A DNA stretch of 64,000 bases from Flavobacterium amnicola (GTDB taxonomy: Bacteria > Bacteroidota > Bacteroidia > Flavobacteriales > Flavobacteriaceae), in contig NZ_SBKO01000003.1 of assembly GCF_004122165.1 (NCBI RefSeq), positions 162,965 through 226,964 on the forward strand, in the 5' to 3' direction. The translations under genes and the position numbers were made by a program. Positions 33,454-43,839 of the stretch are shown here, in pieces (the stretch's first letter is position 1; each line of letters begins with the position of its first letter). The notes beneath the pieces are model-generated. The model searched no databases and was not told the DNA's origin. It saw only the letters and a list, made by a program, of their open reading frames with translations.

Positions 33454-34932
33454 ATGAGTAAGAATTTAACAAGAAGAGAAGAAGATTATTCAAAATGGTA
33501 TAACGAGCTGGTTGTCAAGGCTGATTTGGCTGAGAATTCGGCAGTAAGAGGTTGTATGGTAATCAAACCCTACGGTTATGCTATTTGGGAAAAAATGCAA
33601 GGCGAATTAGACAGAATGTTTAAAGAAACTGGACATAGTAATGCTTATTTCCCTCTTTTTGTTCCGAAAAGCATGTTTGAAGCCGAAGAAAAAAATGCAG
33701 AAGGTTTTGCTAAAGAATGCGCGGTTGTGACACATTACCGATTAAAAAACGATCCAGATAAACCAGGAAAATTGATGGTAGATCCTAATGCCAAATTGGA
33801 GGAAGAACTAATTGTTCGTCCAACTAGTGAGGCTATTATTTGGAGTACCTATAAAGGATGGATTCAATCCTACAGAGATTTACCATTATTAATCAATCAA
33901 TGGGCAAATGTGGTGCGTTGGGAAATGCGTACGCGTTTGTTTTTGCGTACCGCTGAATTTTTATGGCAGGAAGGTCACACGGCACATGCTACAAAAGCAG
34001 AAGCGATCGAAGAGTCTGAAAAAATGATGCATGTGTATGCTGATTTCGTTGAAAATTTTATGGCGATTCCAGTGGTTAAAGGACTAAAATCAGAAAATGA
34101 GCGTTTTGCCGGTGCTGAAGAAACGTATTGTATTGAGGCTTTAATGCAGGATGGAAAGGCATTACAAGCGGGAACTTCTCACTTTTTAGGTCAAAATTTT
34201 GCCCAAGCGTTCGACGTGAAATTTACCAGTCAAGAAGGAAAACAGGAGTATGTTTGGGGAACGTCATGGGGAGTATCTACTCGTTTGATGGGAGCGTTAG
34301 TAATGACGCATTCGGATGATAATGGATTAGTATTACCTCCTAATGTGGCGCCAATCCAAGTTGTGATTGTACCAATTTTTAAAACCGATGAGGAATTAGA
34401 TACAATTTCAGAAGTGGCAAATGGTTTAGTGGCTCAGTTCAAAAAAATGAACATTTCCGTTAAATTTGATAATAGAACCACTCAAAAACCAGGATTCAAA
34501 TTTGCAGAATGGGAATTGAAAGGAGTTCCGGTTCGAATTGCTATTGGTCCGAAAGATTTAGAAAATGGAACTTTTGAAGTGGCACGCCGAGATACGTTAA
34601 CCAAAGAAGTGAAACCTGCCGATGGAATTGTGACTTATATTCAAGATTTACTAGAACAAATTCAAAAGGATTTATTTGATAAAGCAGTAGATTATAGAGC
34701 AACTCATACTACTGAAGTGAATGATTTTGAAGAATTTAAAGCAATTTTAGACGGGAAAGGTGGTTTTGTGTCAGCACATTGGGATGGTACTCCAGAAACA
34801 GAAGAAAAAATAAAAGAATTGACTAAGGCAACGATTCGTTGTGTTCCATTAGATAGAGTAGAAGAAGCTGGAGCTTGTGTTTTTACGGGTAAACCATCAA
34901 ACGGAAGAGTCTTATTTGCAAAGGCTTACTAA
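33454..34932 (+). CDS. proS: Prolyl-tRNA synthetase (eukaryote/archaeal-type)
   Basis: Charges tRNA-Pro with proline. The 492 residues start at the ATG at 33454 ([19 protein letters not shown]). Class II motifs are visible: motif 2 in [20 protein letters not shown] and motif 3 in the [20 protein letters not shown] region. The short length and absence of the editing insertion place it in the archaeal/eukaryote-like group that is standard in Bacteroidota. A GTG five codons upstream is also in frame. The tRNA-Glu gene follows, under its own promoter. Confidence 0.95.
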   Translation: MSKNLTRREEDYSKWYNELVVKADLAENSAVRGCMVIKPYGYAIWEKMQGELDRMFKETGHSNAYFPLFVPKSMFEAEEKNAEGFAKECAVVTHYRLKNDPDKPGKLMVDPNAKLEEELIVRPTSEAIIWSTYKGWIQSYRDLPLLINQWANVVRWEMRTRLFLRTAEFLWQEGHTAHATKAEAIEESEKMMHVYADFVENFMAIPVVKGLKSENERFAGAEETYCIEALMQDGKALQAGTSHFLGQNFAQAFDVKFTSQEGKQEYVWGTSWGVSTRLMGALVMTHSDDNGLVLPPNVAPIQVVIVPIFKTDEELDTISEVANGLVAQFKKMNISVKFDNRTTQKPGFKFAEWELKGVPVRIAIGPKDLENGTFEVARRDTLTKEVKPADGIVTYIQDLLEQIQKDLFDKAVDYRATHTTEVNDFEEFKAILDGKGGFVSAHWDGTPETEEKIKELTKATIRCVPLDRVEEAGACVFTGKPSNGRVLFAKAY

Positions 34933-34970
34933 GAAAGTCAAAAAAAAGACAAAAAATTTCGAAACTACTA

Positions 34971-35000
34971 TTGCAGAAATAAAAAATGTGTATATCTTTG
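34971..35000 (+). promoter_or_regulatory. Predicted promoter of tRNA-Glu
   Basis: TTG (34971-34973), a 19-base spacer and TATCTTTG (34993-35000): the ideal TTG/TAnnTTTG promoter, 28 bases before the tRNA. It may also drive rpsT, since no terminator separates the two. Confidence 0.75.
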
Positions 35001-35028
35001 CACTCGCATTACAGAAATGATATGTGAT

Positions 35029-35100
35029 GGCCCGTTCGTCTATCGGTTAGGACGCCAGGTTTTCATCCTGGTAAGGGGGGTTCGATTCCCCCACGGGCTA
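35029..35100 (+). tRNA. tRNA-Glu (anticodon UUC)
   Basis: A 72-base cloverleaf. The acceptor stem GGCCCGT pairs with ACGGGCT with a G-U at 1:72. The D arm is closed by GTC/GAC. The anticodon stem CCAGG/CCTGG encloses the loop TTTTCAT, giving anticodon TTC. The variable loop is TAAG, the T stem is GGGGG/CCCCC with loop TTCGATT, and the discriminator is A. The 3' CCA is not encoded. No other tRNA is in the window. Confidence 0.95.
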
Positions 35101-35255
35101 CAATTAGTTGTAAATAAGTTTTATAAAATAAAAATTGGTGTCTCGGTTTTTGTTTTATTAGTTAAAACCAAAGTGATTGCTTCAGCAATTGTGGGAGGTT
35201 TTTCTTTTTTAACTGATAGTTTATAAATAATTATTACAATTAAAAAAAAGAAACA

Positions 35256-35507
35256 ATGGCAAATCATAAGTCAGCTTTAAAAAGAATTAGAAGCAACGAG
35301 AAAAAAAGAGTGTTAAACAGATACCAACACAAAACTACTCGTAATGCAATCAAAGCAATCCGTTTAGCTACTGATAAAGCAGAAGCTTCTGCAAAATTAT
35401 CAAACGTTATCTCAATGATTGATAAATTAGCTAAGAAAAACATTATACACGATAATAAAGCATCAAACTTAAAGTCTAAATTGACGAAACACGTAGCTGC
35501 TCTATAA
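35256..35507 (+). CDS. rpsT: 30S ribosomal protein S20
   Basis: An 83-residue, Lys/Arg/Ala-rich protein that binds 16S rRNA early in small-subunit assembly. The start MANHKSALKRIRSNEKKR is the family signature. The remainder is a three-helix bundle pattern with ending NLKSKLTKHVAAL. Length is typical. It sits 155 bases after tRNA-Glu with no clear promoter of its own and is followed by a strong terminator. Confidence 0.96.
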   Translation: MANHKSALKRIRSNEKKRVLNRYQHKTTRNAIKAIRLATDKAEASAKLSNVISMIDKLAKKNIIHDNKASNLKSKLTKHVAAL

Positions 35508-35531
35508 TTATAAATTAGTGTTCAAAATTTC

Positions 35532-35562
35532 AAAAAGCCCCTTTTTTAAAGGGGCTTTTTTT
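35532..35562. terminator. Bidirectional terminator between rpsT and the DUF5995 gene
   Basis: A 13-bp perfect stem, 35532-35544 with 35548-35560 (core AGCCCC/GGGGCT), loop TTT, with A- and T-rich flanks. Confidence 0.9.
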
Positions 35563-35584
35563 ATTTATTTTAATTCGAATAGCT

Positions 35585-36346
35585 TTAATAGTTCTGCATT
35601 TTATTTTCTAAAATTTCAATTTTTAAAGCCATCGATTTCGATTCGAAAAAACGGATGGTGTTTAAAATCCATTGTAAAGTTCTTACTGGGTTTAGCAAAG
35701 CAATTCCTAATTTTTCGATGGTACTATCTCGTTCCGAAATAATACTTGCTGCTTTGTTTTCATCCGAATACAAACAATTTGAGAATTCCCAAGCGCCATC
35801 TCTGGCCATTTCAATACTGAATTGAATTAATTTGTCATCCCATCGCTTGGCTAAGGGCATCAGTACACCAAAAACTGGAGAAATACTTCCCATATTTTTT
35901 TTTACTTCATCGGTCATGTCCGATAATAATCGGTTGATGTGATTGAAGTCATTTTGAATGCTGTCTAAAGGAAGGTCTTCAATAGTTTGAATAGTGGCGA
36001 TTCCTAAATCGAGATTAATATGGGCGTTGATGCCAAGTAATAAGTGTTGCAATGCGATGTAACTGTTGTTGTCTTTGGCATTGAAAGCCACTTTCCAACT
36101 TTTTGAAATCGATTGATTGTTTTTATAATCAAAATAGGCTTTGAAATACCGATTCGCGAATAGCACATCAAGTTTTTCCATGCGAATATTGTCTTCGAAA
36201 CGATTGTTTTTAATGCCTTGTTTGACATTTTGAGTTACTTTTCGGTATAAAACGGCAAACAATCCCAATGGACAATTATTGGTTTTACAATCTTCCACTA
36301 TTTTATCCAACGTAAGTAATACTTCGTCTATTGTTTTGCATTCCAT
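35585..36346 (-). CDS. DUF5995 family protein
   Basis: A 253-residue, largely helical cytosolic protein. It matches what I recall of the DUF5995 family by the central LQHLLLGINAHINLDLGIA, followed by LPLDSIQNDFNHINRLL. The conserved His and Asp residues of this stretch might bind metal, but no activity is established. It is a single-gene unit, convergent with rpsT and divergent from typA. Confidence 0.7.
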   Translation of the reverse strand: MECKTIDEVLLTLDKIVEDCKTNNCPLGLFAVLYRKVTQNVKQGIKNNRFEDNIRMEKLDVLFANRYFKAYFDYKNNQSISKSWKVAFNAKDNNSYIALQHLLLGINAHINLDLGIATIQTIEDLPLDSIQNDFNHINRLLSDMTDEVKKNMGSISPVFGVLMPLAKRWDDKLIQFSIEMARDGAWEFSNCLYSDENKAASIISERDSTIEKLGIALLNPVRTLQWILNTIRFFESKSMALKIEILENKMQNY

Positions 36347-36499
36347 TAGCAGTAAATTCGTATTAAATTTTGATAAATATAAAGAATTTTAAGACAGATT
36401 CCTTGTGAAACAGGTATTGTTAATAAGTCTAAATTGTTAAGTTATTTGCTTCAAAATTAAAGAGATAAAACAATGCTATGATTAATACATTTTTTTATG

Positions 36500-36507
36500 T
36501 ACTTTTG
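36500..36507 (+). promoter_or_regulatory. Predicted -7 element for typA
   Basis: TACTTTTG (TAnnTTTG), 19 bases before the ATG at 36527. The reading frame is open from 36497 across this box, so the upstream codons are not part of the gene. Confidence 0.55.
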
Positions 36508-36526
36508 CACCCACAAAAAAATACAC

Positions 36527-38323
36527 ATGGAATCTATTAGAAACATTGCAATTATTGCTCACGTTGACCACGGTAAGACTACTTTGGTTGATAAAATCAT
36601 GTACCACTGTCAACTATTTCGTGACAACGAAAATACGGGTGACTTAATTCTTGACAACAACGACCTAGAACGTGAGAGAGGAATTACAATTACTTCTAAG
36701 AACGTTTCGGTAACGTATAAAGGAACAAAAATCAACATTATCGATACTCCAGGTCACGCCGATTTCGGTGGTGAGGTAGAGCGTGTATTGAATATGGCGG
36801 ATGGAGTTTGTTTGTTAGTAGATGCTTTTGAAGGTCCGATGCCTCAAACGCGTTTCGTATTACAAAAAGCTATCGATTTAGGATTAAAACCATGTGTGGT
36901 TATTAATAAAGTAGATAAAGAAAACTGTACTCCAGAAGATGTACATGAAAAAGTATTCGACTTAATGTTCGAATTAGGAGCTACAGAAGAGCAATTGGAT
37001 TTCCCAACGGTTTACGGTTCGGCTAAAAACAACTGGATGTCGGATGATTGGAGAAACCAAACAGAAAACATTGAGCCATTGTTAGATATGGTATTAGCAA
37101 ATGTACCTGCTCCTAAAGTATCGGAAGGAACTCCACAAATGTTAATTACTTCTTTAGATTTCTCTGCTTTTACAGGTCGTATCGCTATCGGTCGTTTGGA
37201 AAGAGGGATATTAAAAGAAAATATGCCAATCTCATTAGTAAAAAGAGATGGTACAGTTATCAAATCAAGAATTAAAGAATTACACACTTTTGAAGGTTTA
37301 GGCCGTAAAAAAGTAGAGCAAGTAGTGGCAGGAGATATTTGTGCGATTGTTGGAGTAGAAGGTTTTGAAATTGGAGATACTATTGCTGATTTTGAAAATC
37401 CAGAAGCATTACAAACGATTGCCATCGATGAGCCAACAATGAGTATGTTGTTCACAATTAACGATTCACCTTTCTTCGGTAAAGAAGGAAAATTTGTGAC
37501 TTCTCGTCACATTCGCGAGCGTTTGACAAAAGAATTAGAGAAAAACTTAGCGATGAGAATGGCTGAGACTGATTCTGCTGATAAATTTATGGTGTTTGGT
37601 CGTGGTGTACTTCACTTATCGGTTCTTATTGAAACCATGAGAAGAGAAGGATATGAATTACAAATTGGTCAACCACAAGTTATCATCAAAGAAATTGATG
37701 GTCAAAAATGTGAACCGATTGAAGAATTAACAATTGATTTACCAGAATCTCTTTCAGGTAGAGCGGTTGAGTTCGTAACTATGCGTAAAGGTGAAATGCT
37801 GAGCATGGAAACAAAAGGAGAACGTATGATTGTAAAATTCAATATTCCATCACGTGGAATTATTGGATTACGTAATCAATTGTTGACTGCTACAGCCGGT
37901 GAAGCTATTATGGCACACCGTTTTATAGGATATGAGCCTTACAAAGGAGAAATTGCTGGACGTAACAAAGGTTCATTAATTTCTATGGAAAAAGGAAAAG
38001 CAATACCTTATTCTATCGATAAATTACAAGATCGTGGTAAGTTTTTTGTGGAACCAAATGCTGAAATTTACGAAGGTCAGGTAATTGGTGAAAATTCTCG
38101 TAGTGATGATATGTGTATCAACGTTACTAAAGAGAAAAAAATGTCAAATGTTCGTTCATCTGGAAATGATGATAAAGCAAGAATTATTCCGCCAATTATT
38201 TTCTCTTTGGAAGAAGCTTTAGAATACATTCAAAAAGATGAGTATGTAGAGTGTACTCCAAAATCGATTCGTTTGAGAAAAATCCATTTGACAGAAAACG
38301 ATAGAAAACGTTTTAAAATATAG
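36527..38323 (+). CDS. typA: Translational GTPase TypA/BipA
   Basis: Ribosome-binding GTPase involved in ribosome assembly and growth under stress, especially cold. The 598 residues show G1 AHVDHGKTTL, G2 in RGITITSK, G3 DTPGHADFGGE and G4 NKVD, then EF-G-like domains and the BipA-specific C-terminal domain with the AYGSLISMEKG-like GSLISMEKGKAIPYS. I start at the ATG at 36527. A strong terminator follows. Confidence 0.96.
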   Translation: MESIRNIAIIAHVDHGKTTLVDKIMYHCQLFRDNENTGDLILDNNDLERERGITITSKNVSVTYKGTKINIIDTPGHADFGGEVERVLNMADGVCLLVDAFEGPMPQTRFVLQKAIDLGLKPCVVINKVDKENCTPEDVHEKVFDLMFELGATEEQLDFPTVYGSAKNNWMSDDWRNQTENIEPLLDMVLANVPAPKVSEGTPQMLITSLDFSAFTGRIAIGRLERGILKENMPISLVKRDGTVIKSRIKELHTFEGLGRKKVEQVVAGDICAIVGVEGFEIGDTIADFENPEALQTIAIDEPTMSMLFTINDSPFFGKEGKFVTSRHIRERLTKELEKNLAMRMAETDSADKFMVFGRGVLHLSVLIETMRREGYELQIGQPQVIIKEIDGQKCEPIEELTIDLPESLSGRAVEFVTMRKGEMLSMETKGERMIVKFNIPSRGIIGLRNQLLTATAGEAIMAHRFIGYEPYKGEIAGRNKGSLISMEKGKAIPYSIDKLQDRGKFFVEPNAEIYEGQVIGENSRSDDMCINVTKEKKMSNVRSSGNDDKARIIPPIIFSLEEALEYIQKDEYVECTPKSIRLRKIHLTENDRKRFKI

Positions 38324-38344
38324 TGGTAAATAGTTTATATACAG

Positions 38345-38375
38345 AAAAGGTGGACAAATTTGTCCACCTTTTTTT
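38345..38375. terminator. Bidirectional terminator between typA and the GlsB-like gene
   Basis: A perfect palindrome, 38345-38358 with 38359-38372 (core GGTGGACA/TGTCCACC), followed by T's on the right and preceded by A's on the left. Confidence 0.88.
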
Positions 38376-38394
38376 ATGAATGAAACAGAAGAAA

Positions 38395-38643
38395 CTATTT
38401 TGCTTTGAAAAGTAAATTGACTACTGCTAAAATAATTATGGCGCCTAATGCTCCTGTTAGAATAGCACCAAGAAGCCCACTTCCTAAACTAACTCCTGCC
38501 AGGCCTAAAGCCCATGAACCAACAAAGCTTCCTAGTATACCTGCAACAATGTTTCCGATAAGTCCCAAACTACTTCCTTTAAAAATTTGTGCCCCAAGCC
38601 AACCAGCTACGGCTCCGATTAATAATGTCGTTAATAATTCCAT
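38395..38643 (-). CDS. GlsB/YeaQ/YmgE (transglycosylase-associated) family small membrane protein
   Basis: An 82-residue, Gly/Ala/Leu-rich protein with three predicted membrane helices (about 4-20, 26-50, 56-80). The Gly-spaced pattern (GAVAGWLGAQIFKGSSLGL, NIVAGILGSFVGSW) is that of the YeaQ/GlsB family, linked in other bacteria to stress response; the molecular role is unclear. Single gene, convergent with typA. Confidence 0.85.
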   Translation of the reverse strand: MELLTTLLIGAVAGWLGAQIFKGSSLGLIGNIVAGILGSFVGSWALGLAGVSLGSGLLGAILTGALGAIIILAVVNLLFKAK

Positions 38644-38708
38644 AATTATTTGATTATTTGGTTAATAGATTTTAAATATAAGGTTTTTCTTTAAAAATTT
38701 GAATAAAA

Positions 38709-38734
38709 AAAATCGGCTATCACTAGCCGATTTT
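38709..38734 (-). terminator. Terminator of the IgGFc-binding-domain T9SS protein gene
   Basis: Stem AAAATCGGCTA (38709-38719), loop TCAC, TAGCCGATTTT (38724-38734), with an A-run on the left that reads as a T-run on the minus strand. Confidence 0.85.
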
Positions 38735-38754
38735 ATATTTGGATTCTATTTTAA

Positions 38755-41700
38755 TTAGCGTTTTAAAGCGAAGTGCCCTTTAATGCTTCTTCCGTCTTCA
38801 AACTTCACCGTGTACCAATAATCGGTGGCAGGCATTAATTCACCATTAAATGTACCATTCCATCCTGGTCCAAGAGGTGTGATTTTCGATAGTAATTTTC
38901 CATATCTATCAAAAATATAAATGATAGAATCATCATTGAAATTAGCTGAAACGCCACCTATATTCCAAGTATCATGATAACCATCTCCATTTGGAGTGAA
39001 AAATTTAGGTGCTCCCAATACATTGAAACTAGCATCACTAATACCACAACCGTTTAAGTCTTTCACCCAAACAGTATAGATGTTTGCTGGTACATCATAG
39101 AAAACATTGCTTTCTTGATAAGGACCTTCTTCGCTATCAAGACTATACACATAGTTACCATTACCCGTAACATTAATAGTTACAGTGTTGTCATCTGTTA
39201 AATCGATAACAGTTGGTGGAAGTATTGTAGCTCTAATTGACGATACAACAGTTATTGTTCTAGTTTTAGGACATCCTGTTATTTTGTTTTTAACTTCAAC
39301 AGTATAAGTACCTGGATCATAGATTTCAGCACTATATGTTGTTACTGGCATTTGATTACTATCTAATAAGGGACTATTATTGTATGTCCATGTATAGTCA
39401 TAATCAGTAATTGGAGAACCATCATAAAGACCAGCATCTAATATTCTTTTTGTAATTGGAATGGTACATACTAAATCATTCCCTGTTAAATAAATTTTAG
39501 GAGTTGGATTGACTGTAAACACAATTGTCTTTGTTAACGGACAAGTTGTATTGTCTGCATTTTCAACCACCACTGTAACTGTTTGTGTTGTATTGACTGT
39601 AAATGGATTTGGTAGCGGAGATGATAATGGATTTCCTAAACTATCAAAATATTTGATAACCGTATTCATTCCTGTTGGTTGTGCAGCCAAAATTTCATTA
39701 TGAATCGCGGCAGATGAAGTGAAATTAAAAATACCATTTTGGTCTTTCGGATCGGCTTCATCGTCACATTGATTGAGATTTGTAGCTGTAATAGTGAAAT
39801 CTACAGGTCTTAAATCGACAATAAATTTGATCGTTCTTTTATCAAAACATGCTTGTGGCGTTGTGTTGGTAATAATAGCAACAATATCTTTTGTAGTAGT
39901 TGCAAATGTTGCTGGGAACGGACTAGTAATTAAAACACCATTAGAATCTCTTAGGGGAGTAGTACCATCCTCTTCAAAATAAGCAATGGTATATGGAATT
40001 GCCGATTGATTGGTTCCAATTAATGTTGTTTCTAATACTCCAGTATTGAAAGTGAAAACACCATCTTGATTGTCATCACATTCTTTAAAATCGATAACTG
40101 GATTCGCAAAAGGTAATTTTTCAACCGATAATTTTATGAATCCACCAAAACCTGGACAAGCTGTTTGTAATATATTTGTTACCCTTACCCAAATATCTTG
40201 GTTGTTTGGAATGTCATTTCTAAAATTAGCATATTCGCTAGGCGCTATAGCTAATGAATTTCCATTGCTGTCATTCTGATTCAAAGCATCTGCTCTATTG
40301 CGATAATATGTGATAATATAGTTTGATAATGGTGGTGGTAATTGCGCTTCAACATCTGCAATAGCTGCTCTTATGTCAAAACTGCTAATTCCATCTCTCT
40401 TATTCGTTTCTGGGTCCCCAGAAGTACTACCGTCTGTCGCTAGAGTGTCATCACAAGCAGGAGGTACAATATAACTGTAGGTTAAAGGTATTTGAGAAGC
40501 AGAAGTTATTAATGTTAATTGTGCCACATTGTAGCATCCGTTTGCATTTACAATTCTTGCCCAAACTAACATTGGTGAACTAGTATTCGGGAAGGCTCTA
40601 AAATTAGAAATTAAATCAGCTGGAGTTGCATTATTTGCACCAGCAAAACTTGTGTAATATGTAAATGTTTCATTTGCTGCATTTGCAGAAATAACATTGT
40701 TTTTATCTGTCAAATCAAATAAAGTTAACAAATCTAAATCGTCATCACATTGAATGATAGTTACATCTGTCACAATAGGTTTTGGATAAACAGTCAATGT
40801 CGTTTCCGCTGAAAGTAAACCACAAGAATTTCCAACTTTATTCAGTTGTACTCGGTACTTGTAGTTGTTCATACTATTAGTAACACTGGTAATTGTCAAA
40901 GTATTTGTTGTCGCACCAGAATAAGTCGCGTTATTGATAATGTTATTCCAAGTAACACCATCGGTAGACAATTGCCATTGGTACGTATTCCCTCCATTAT
41001 CAGCTAAAGTAATTGTTGCATTTTCTAATTCACAAGTCGGAGCAACTGTTGGTTGTGTCGTGATTACAATTGGTGCGAAAAGGATATAATTTCCGTTTGG
41101 AGCTGTATATCCTGTACCACTAGTCACTTGTCCGTTTGCATTTGTTGTGGGTGGCGTTGTAGCACCTAAAATCCCATCGTTGTTAGCGTCTAAAAATCCC
41201 GCTTCGATAACATCAAAACACAAATCATTGTCAGAATCTAATTCTCTGTAATTTTTAATTCCATCTGTATCCGTATCGGCAATACCTTCATTCAAGTCTA
41301 AAATTCCGTCATTATCCGAGTCCAAATCTATATAATCTGCTACGCCATCTAAATCAGTATCAATAGGAGTTAAACCTGGTTCAAAAGTGTTATCTAATCC
41401 ATCTGAATTAGTATCAGTATTAGATAAAGCCAAAGCCGCATCTACTTGTGCTTCTGTAAGGTCAGAAATCCCATCATTATCGCTATCAGTATCCGTTTGA
41501 TTCGGATTTCCATCGCCATCAGTATCAAAAGGCAAACAAGTTGCTGTTAATTTAAAAGTGGACTTATTTCCTGTCGAATCTAATAAGTTTTTATGTACAA
41601 TTTTGAACGATTGTGTTTGATACGATTGAAATTTGAATGTTGCTGTTCCAGCTGCCAAAGGAGTACTTCCATTTAAGCGGAAACGAATTTCGAAAGAAGA

Positions 41701-43806
41701 AAATTGTGTAACACCACTTTCATAAATACCATCAAAGTTTGTATCAATCAATAATTGATTGGTTGGATTCAAGACGGTTACCGTTTTATTAATATCACTA
41801 ATGACACTATATTCTGCATTTGAATTTAGTAAATCGGTTACATTAGCAACGGCAGGATACTCCAATTGAATGTTGATAGGCTGGGCAAAATTTAATTCAT
41901 AGCCTACAAAATATCCTTTTCCAGCCGGAATATCGGTTATGAAACTTCCATCAGCAGCACTTATAAAAGGAACAGGAGCAGTTGGTAACGAATTAGTTAC
42001 AATTCCAGTAAAGGCGTTGTTATAGGTTCCAGAACTCACAATTCCTGCACTAGGGTTACTAATGTTTATATTTTGATTACCAAGTGATTCTACGCAATTG
42101 GTGATTCCGTCGTTGTCAAAATCTATATCAATATTGTCATTGGCTAAATCTCCATCTTGATTAGAAGGACAAGCACTTACTGGAATTCTATCCGATTCTA
42201 AACTGGTTCCACATGCCGAAATCGTTGCTTTCACATGGTAATATCCGGGTACTGTTGGCGTATAAGAATTGGTATTAGCTCCAGCGATGGTAGTTCCATT
42301 TAAAAACCATTCAAATTGGTCAAACGAAGTAACGCTACTTACTTCTAATTTTACATTAGGAATGCAATTGTCAGTTGTTGTATTGATTTTACTAAAGGCA
42401 ATTTCAGGTTCAAAGGTAAATCCAGAATAAAAACCACCATAGGTTGCAGCACCACTACTACCAAAATAGGATAAGTAAATTGATTCTGAAGAAAATACCG
42501 ATACATTTCCTGTTAAACCATATAAAATATAGGTTTCATAATTCGTATTTCCAGTGACAGTAGATGGGCCAGAAAAATTAATACCAATGGTGTTTAACGT
42601 TGCTAATGTATAGTTAGTGCCATTAATTATAAAGTTAAGGTTGGCTCCAGTTTTTGTTACTAAACATACCGTTCCTGTAAAACTACCATCACCACCTACT
42701 TGATTGATAAAAGGTATGTTATTGATGATTTTTGGAGTTTCACAAGTCAATGGCGGAACAAAGTGCATGTTTTGATTGGCATAACTTGAATTTCCACCTG
42801 CATCGGCACCACCTATAGCCTGATATACAAACACATTTTTGGTCGCGTTAATATATAAATTATTGTTTGCAGTAAAACTGGTTCCATCTAAAACCAAATA
42901 ATCACCTGCTTGTAAGGTTGCAGCTGGAGTTGCATTTCCGTTTATAAATACTTGTGTATTGTCTTCGTGTGCTATAATTGTAGGTCGTTCTATTTCGTTG
43001 AAACCAGCACCTTTGACTAAAATATAATCTTTTCCAGTTCTTTCTGCTGAGACAATTTGATCCAATCCAAAATCTAAATTGGATGTTGGACTATTACTAC
43101 CTGCCAACGAACCACAATTTACGGCAATCGGTTTGTCAGAAGAAATTAATCCTCCAATTAATCCATCTCGATTTGCATTGGTTGGACCTTGAACCGCGAT
43201 TACAAAACTCTGACCACTGTTAAGTACTATACTTGATGGTGTGCTTCCCGCACCTGGATTGTTTACTAAAGAAATACCAGGTCTTAAGTCTGAAAAGGAA
43301 ACAGTTGTATTGTTTTCTGTTGCTAAAATTGAGGCAAAAGTATAATGGTTGTCACTATAAGATGGGGCATCTAAATTTAAAAAACCACCGATTCTAAATT
43401 GAGTTCCTAAAGCTGCAAGCCCTTTAGAAACAACACTTCCAGCATGAAATTGGGCTGCCACCCTTACAGAAGCATAAACCAAATCTTCCGCTTCAATAAC
43501 ATAACCTTTATCATTTAATATTTGATTTGCTTGCGCTTGATCCACAAGAATTTGTGAAGCGCCATTTCCAATGTTTAAAACATAGGGAGTATCTCTAGAA
43601 ACGGTACCTGTTATAGCCGTTCCTCCCAAAGGAATAATTCTAAAATTAATAGGTGTGATACTTGGACACGAGATATATAAAAATTGTGAACCAGGAACTT
43701 GTACATTAGAACTTGATATTGGCGGGATATAATGTGTTTTACTAAATTGCGCAAAACCACATAAAGTTGATAGGAATATTAAAAAAGTTAAAACTCTAGT
43801 TTTCAT
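38755..43806 (-). CDS. Large T9SS type B secreted protein with IgGFc-binding-like N-terminus and calcium-repeat region
   Basis: A 1683-residue protein exported by Sec (signal peptide about 1-19) and then by the type IX system. Residues about 25-470 resemble the IgGFc-binding N-terminal domain. Residues about 755-870 hold thrombospondin type 3-like, Asp-rich repeats of the DxDxDG kind ([19 protein letters not shown]), expected to bind calcium. About 920-1020 looks Ig-like. About 1020-1430 contains at least four divergent modules that begin with CDD or a related Asp-rich Cys motif. The C-terminal 85 residues are the gliding-motility-associated type B sorting domain ([16 protein letters not shown], then [21 protein letters not shown] at the end). 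Likely a surface adhesin or matrix protein. Confidence 0.88.
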   Translation of the reverse strand: MKTRVLTFLIFLSTLCGFAQFSKTHYIPPISSSNVQVPGSQFLYISCPSITPINFRIIPLGGTAITGTVSRDTPYVLNIGNGASQILVDQAQANQILNDKGYVIEAEDLVYASVRVAAQFHAGSVVSKGLAALGTQFRIGGFLNLDAPSYSDNHYTFASILATENNTTVSFSDLRPGISLVNNPGAGSTPSSIVLNSGQSFVIAVQGPTNANRDGLIGGLISSDKPIAVNCGSLAGSNSPTSNLDFGLDQIVSAERTGKDYILVKGAGFNEIERPTIIAHEDNTQVFINGNATPAATLQAGDYLVLDGTSFTANNNLYINATKNVFVYQAIGGADAGGNSSYANQNMHFVPPLTCETPKIINNIPFINQVGGDGSFTGTVCLVTKTGANLNFIINGTNYTLATLNTIGINFSGPSTVTGNTNYETYILYGLTGNVSVFSSESIYLSYFGSSGAATYGGFYSGFTFEPEIAFSKINTTTDNCIPNVKLEVSSVTSFDQFEWFLNGTTIAGANTNSYTPTVPGYYHVKATISACGTSLESDRIPVSACPSNQDGDLANDNIDIDFDNDGITNCVESLGNQNINISNPSAGIVSSGTYNNAFTGIVTNSLPTAPVPFISAADGSFITDIPAGKGYFVGYELNFAQPINIQLEYPAVANVTDLLNSNAEYSVISDINKTVTVLNPTNQLLIDTNFDGIYESGVTQFSSFEIRFRLNGSTPLAAGTATFKFQSYQTQSFKIVHKNLLDSTGNKSTFKLTATCLPFDTDGDGNPNQTDTDSDNDGISDLTEAQVDAALALSNTDTNSDGLDNTFEPGLTPIDTDLDGVADYIDLDSDNDGILDLNEGIADTDTDGIKNYRELDSDNDLCFDVIEAGFLDANNDGILGATTPPTTNANGQVTSGTGYTAPNGNYILFAPIVITTQPTVAPTCELENATITLADNGGNTYQWQLSTDGVTWNNIINNATYSGATTNTLTITSVTNSMNNYKYRVQLNKVGNSCGLLSAETTLTVYPKPIVTDVTIIQCDDDLDLLTLFDLTDKNNVISANAANETFTYYTSFAGANNATPADLISNFRAFPNTSSPMLVWARIVNANGCYNVAQLTLITSASQIPLTYSYIVPPACDDTLATDGSTSGDPETNKRDGISSFDIRAAIADVEAQLPPPLSNYIITYYRNRADALNQNDSNGNSLAIAPSEYANFRNDIPNNQDIWVRVTNILQTACPGFGGFIKLSVEKLPFANPVIDFKECDDNQDGVFTFNTGVLETTLIGTNQSAIPYTIAYFEEDGTTPLRDSNGVLITSPFPATFATTTKDIVAIITNTTPQACFDKRTIKFIVDLRPVDFTITATNLNQCDDEADPKDQNGIFNFTSSAAIHNEILAAQPTGMNTVIKYFDSLGNPLSSPLPNPFTVNTTQTVTVVVENADNTTCPLTKTIVFTVNPTPKIYLTGNDLVCTIPITKRILDAGLYDGSPITDYDYTWTYNNSPLLDSNQMPVTTYSAEIYDPGTYTVEVKNKITGCPKTRTITVVSSIRATILPPTVIDLTDDNTVTINVTGNGNYVYSLDSEEGPYQESNVFYDVPANIYTVWVKDLNGCGISDASFNVLGAPKFFTPNGDGYHDTWNIGGVSANFNDDSIIYIFDRYGKLLSKITPLGPGWNGTFNGELMPATDYWYTVKFEDGRSIKGHFALKR

Positions 43807-43826
43807 GGGAGATTGTTAAAATTCCC

Positions 43827-43834
43827 CAAAGATA
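43827..43834 (-). promoter_or_regulatory. Predicted -7 element for the 1683-residue T9SS protein gene
   Basis: Reverse strand TATCTTTG (TAnnTTTG), 21 bases before the ATG, in the 33-base gap after the upstream T9SS gene. It could give separate expression of the second gene. Confidence 0.4.
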
Positions 43835-43839
43835 GCTTT

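Noticed and set aside
35017..35226. 69-codon plus-strand frame over the tRNA
   Set aside because: It covers tRNA-Glu, which folds perfectly; the protein is not supported.
37012..37455. 147-codon minus-strand frame within typA
   Set aside because: Antisense to a highly conserved GTPase; no independent evidence.
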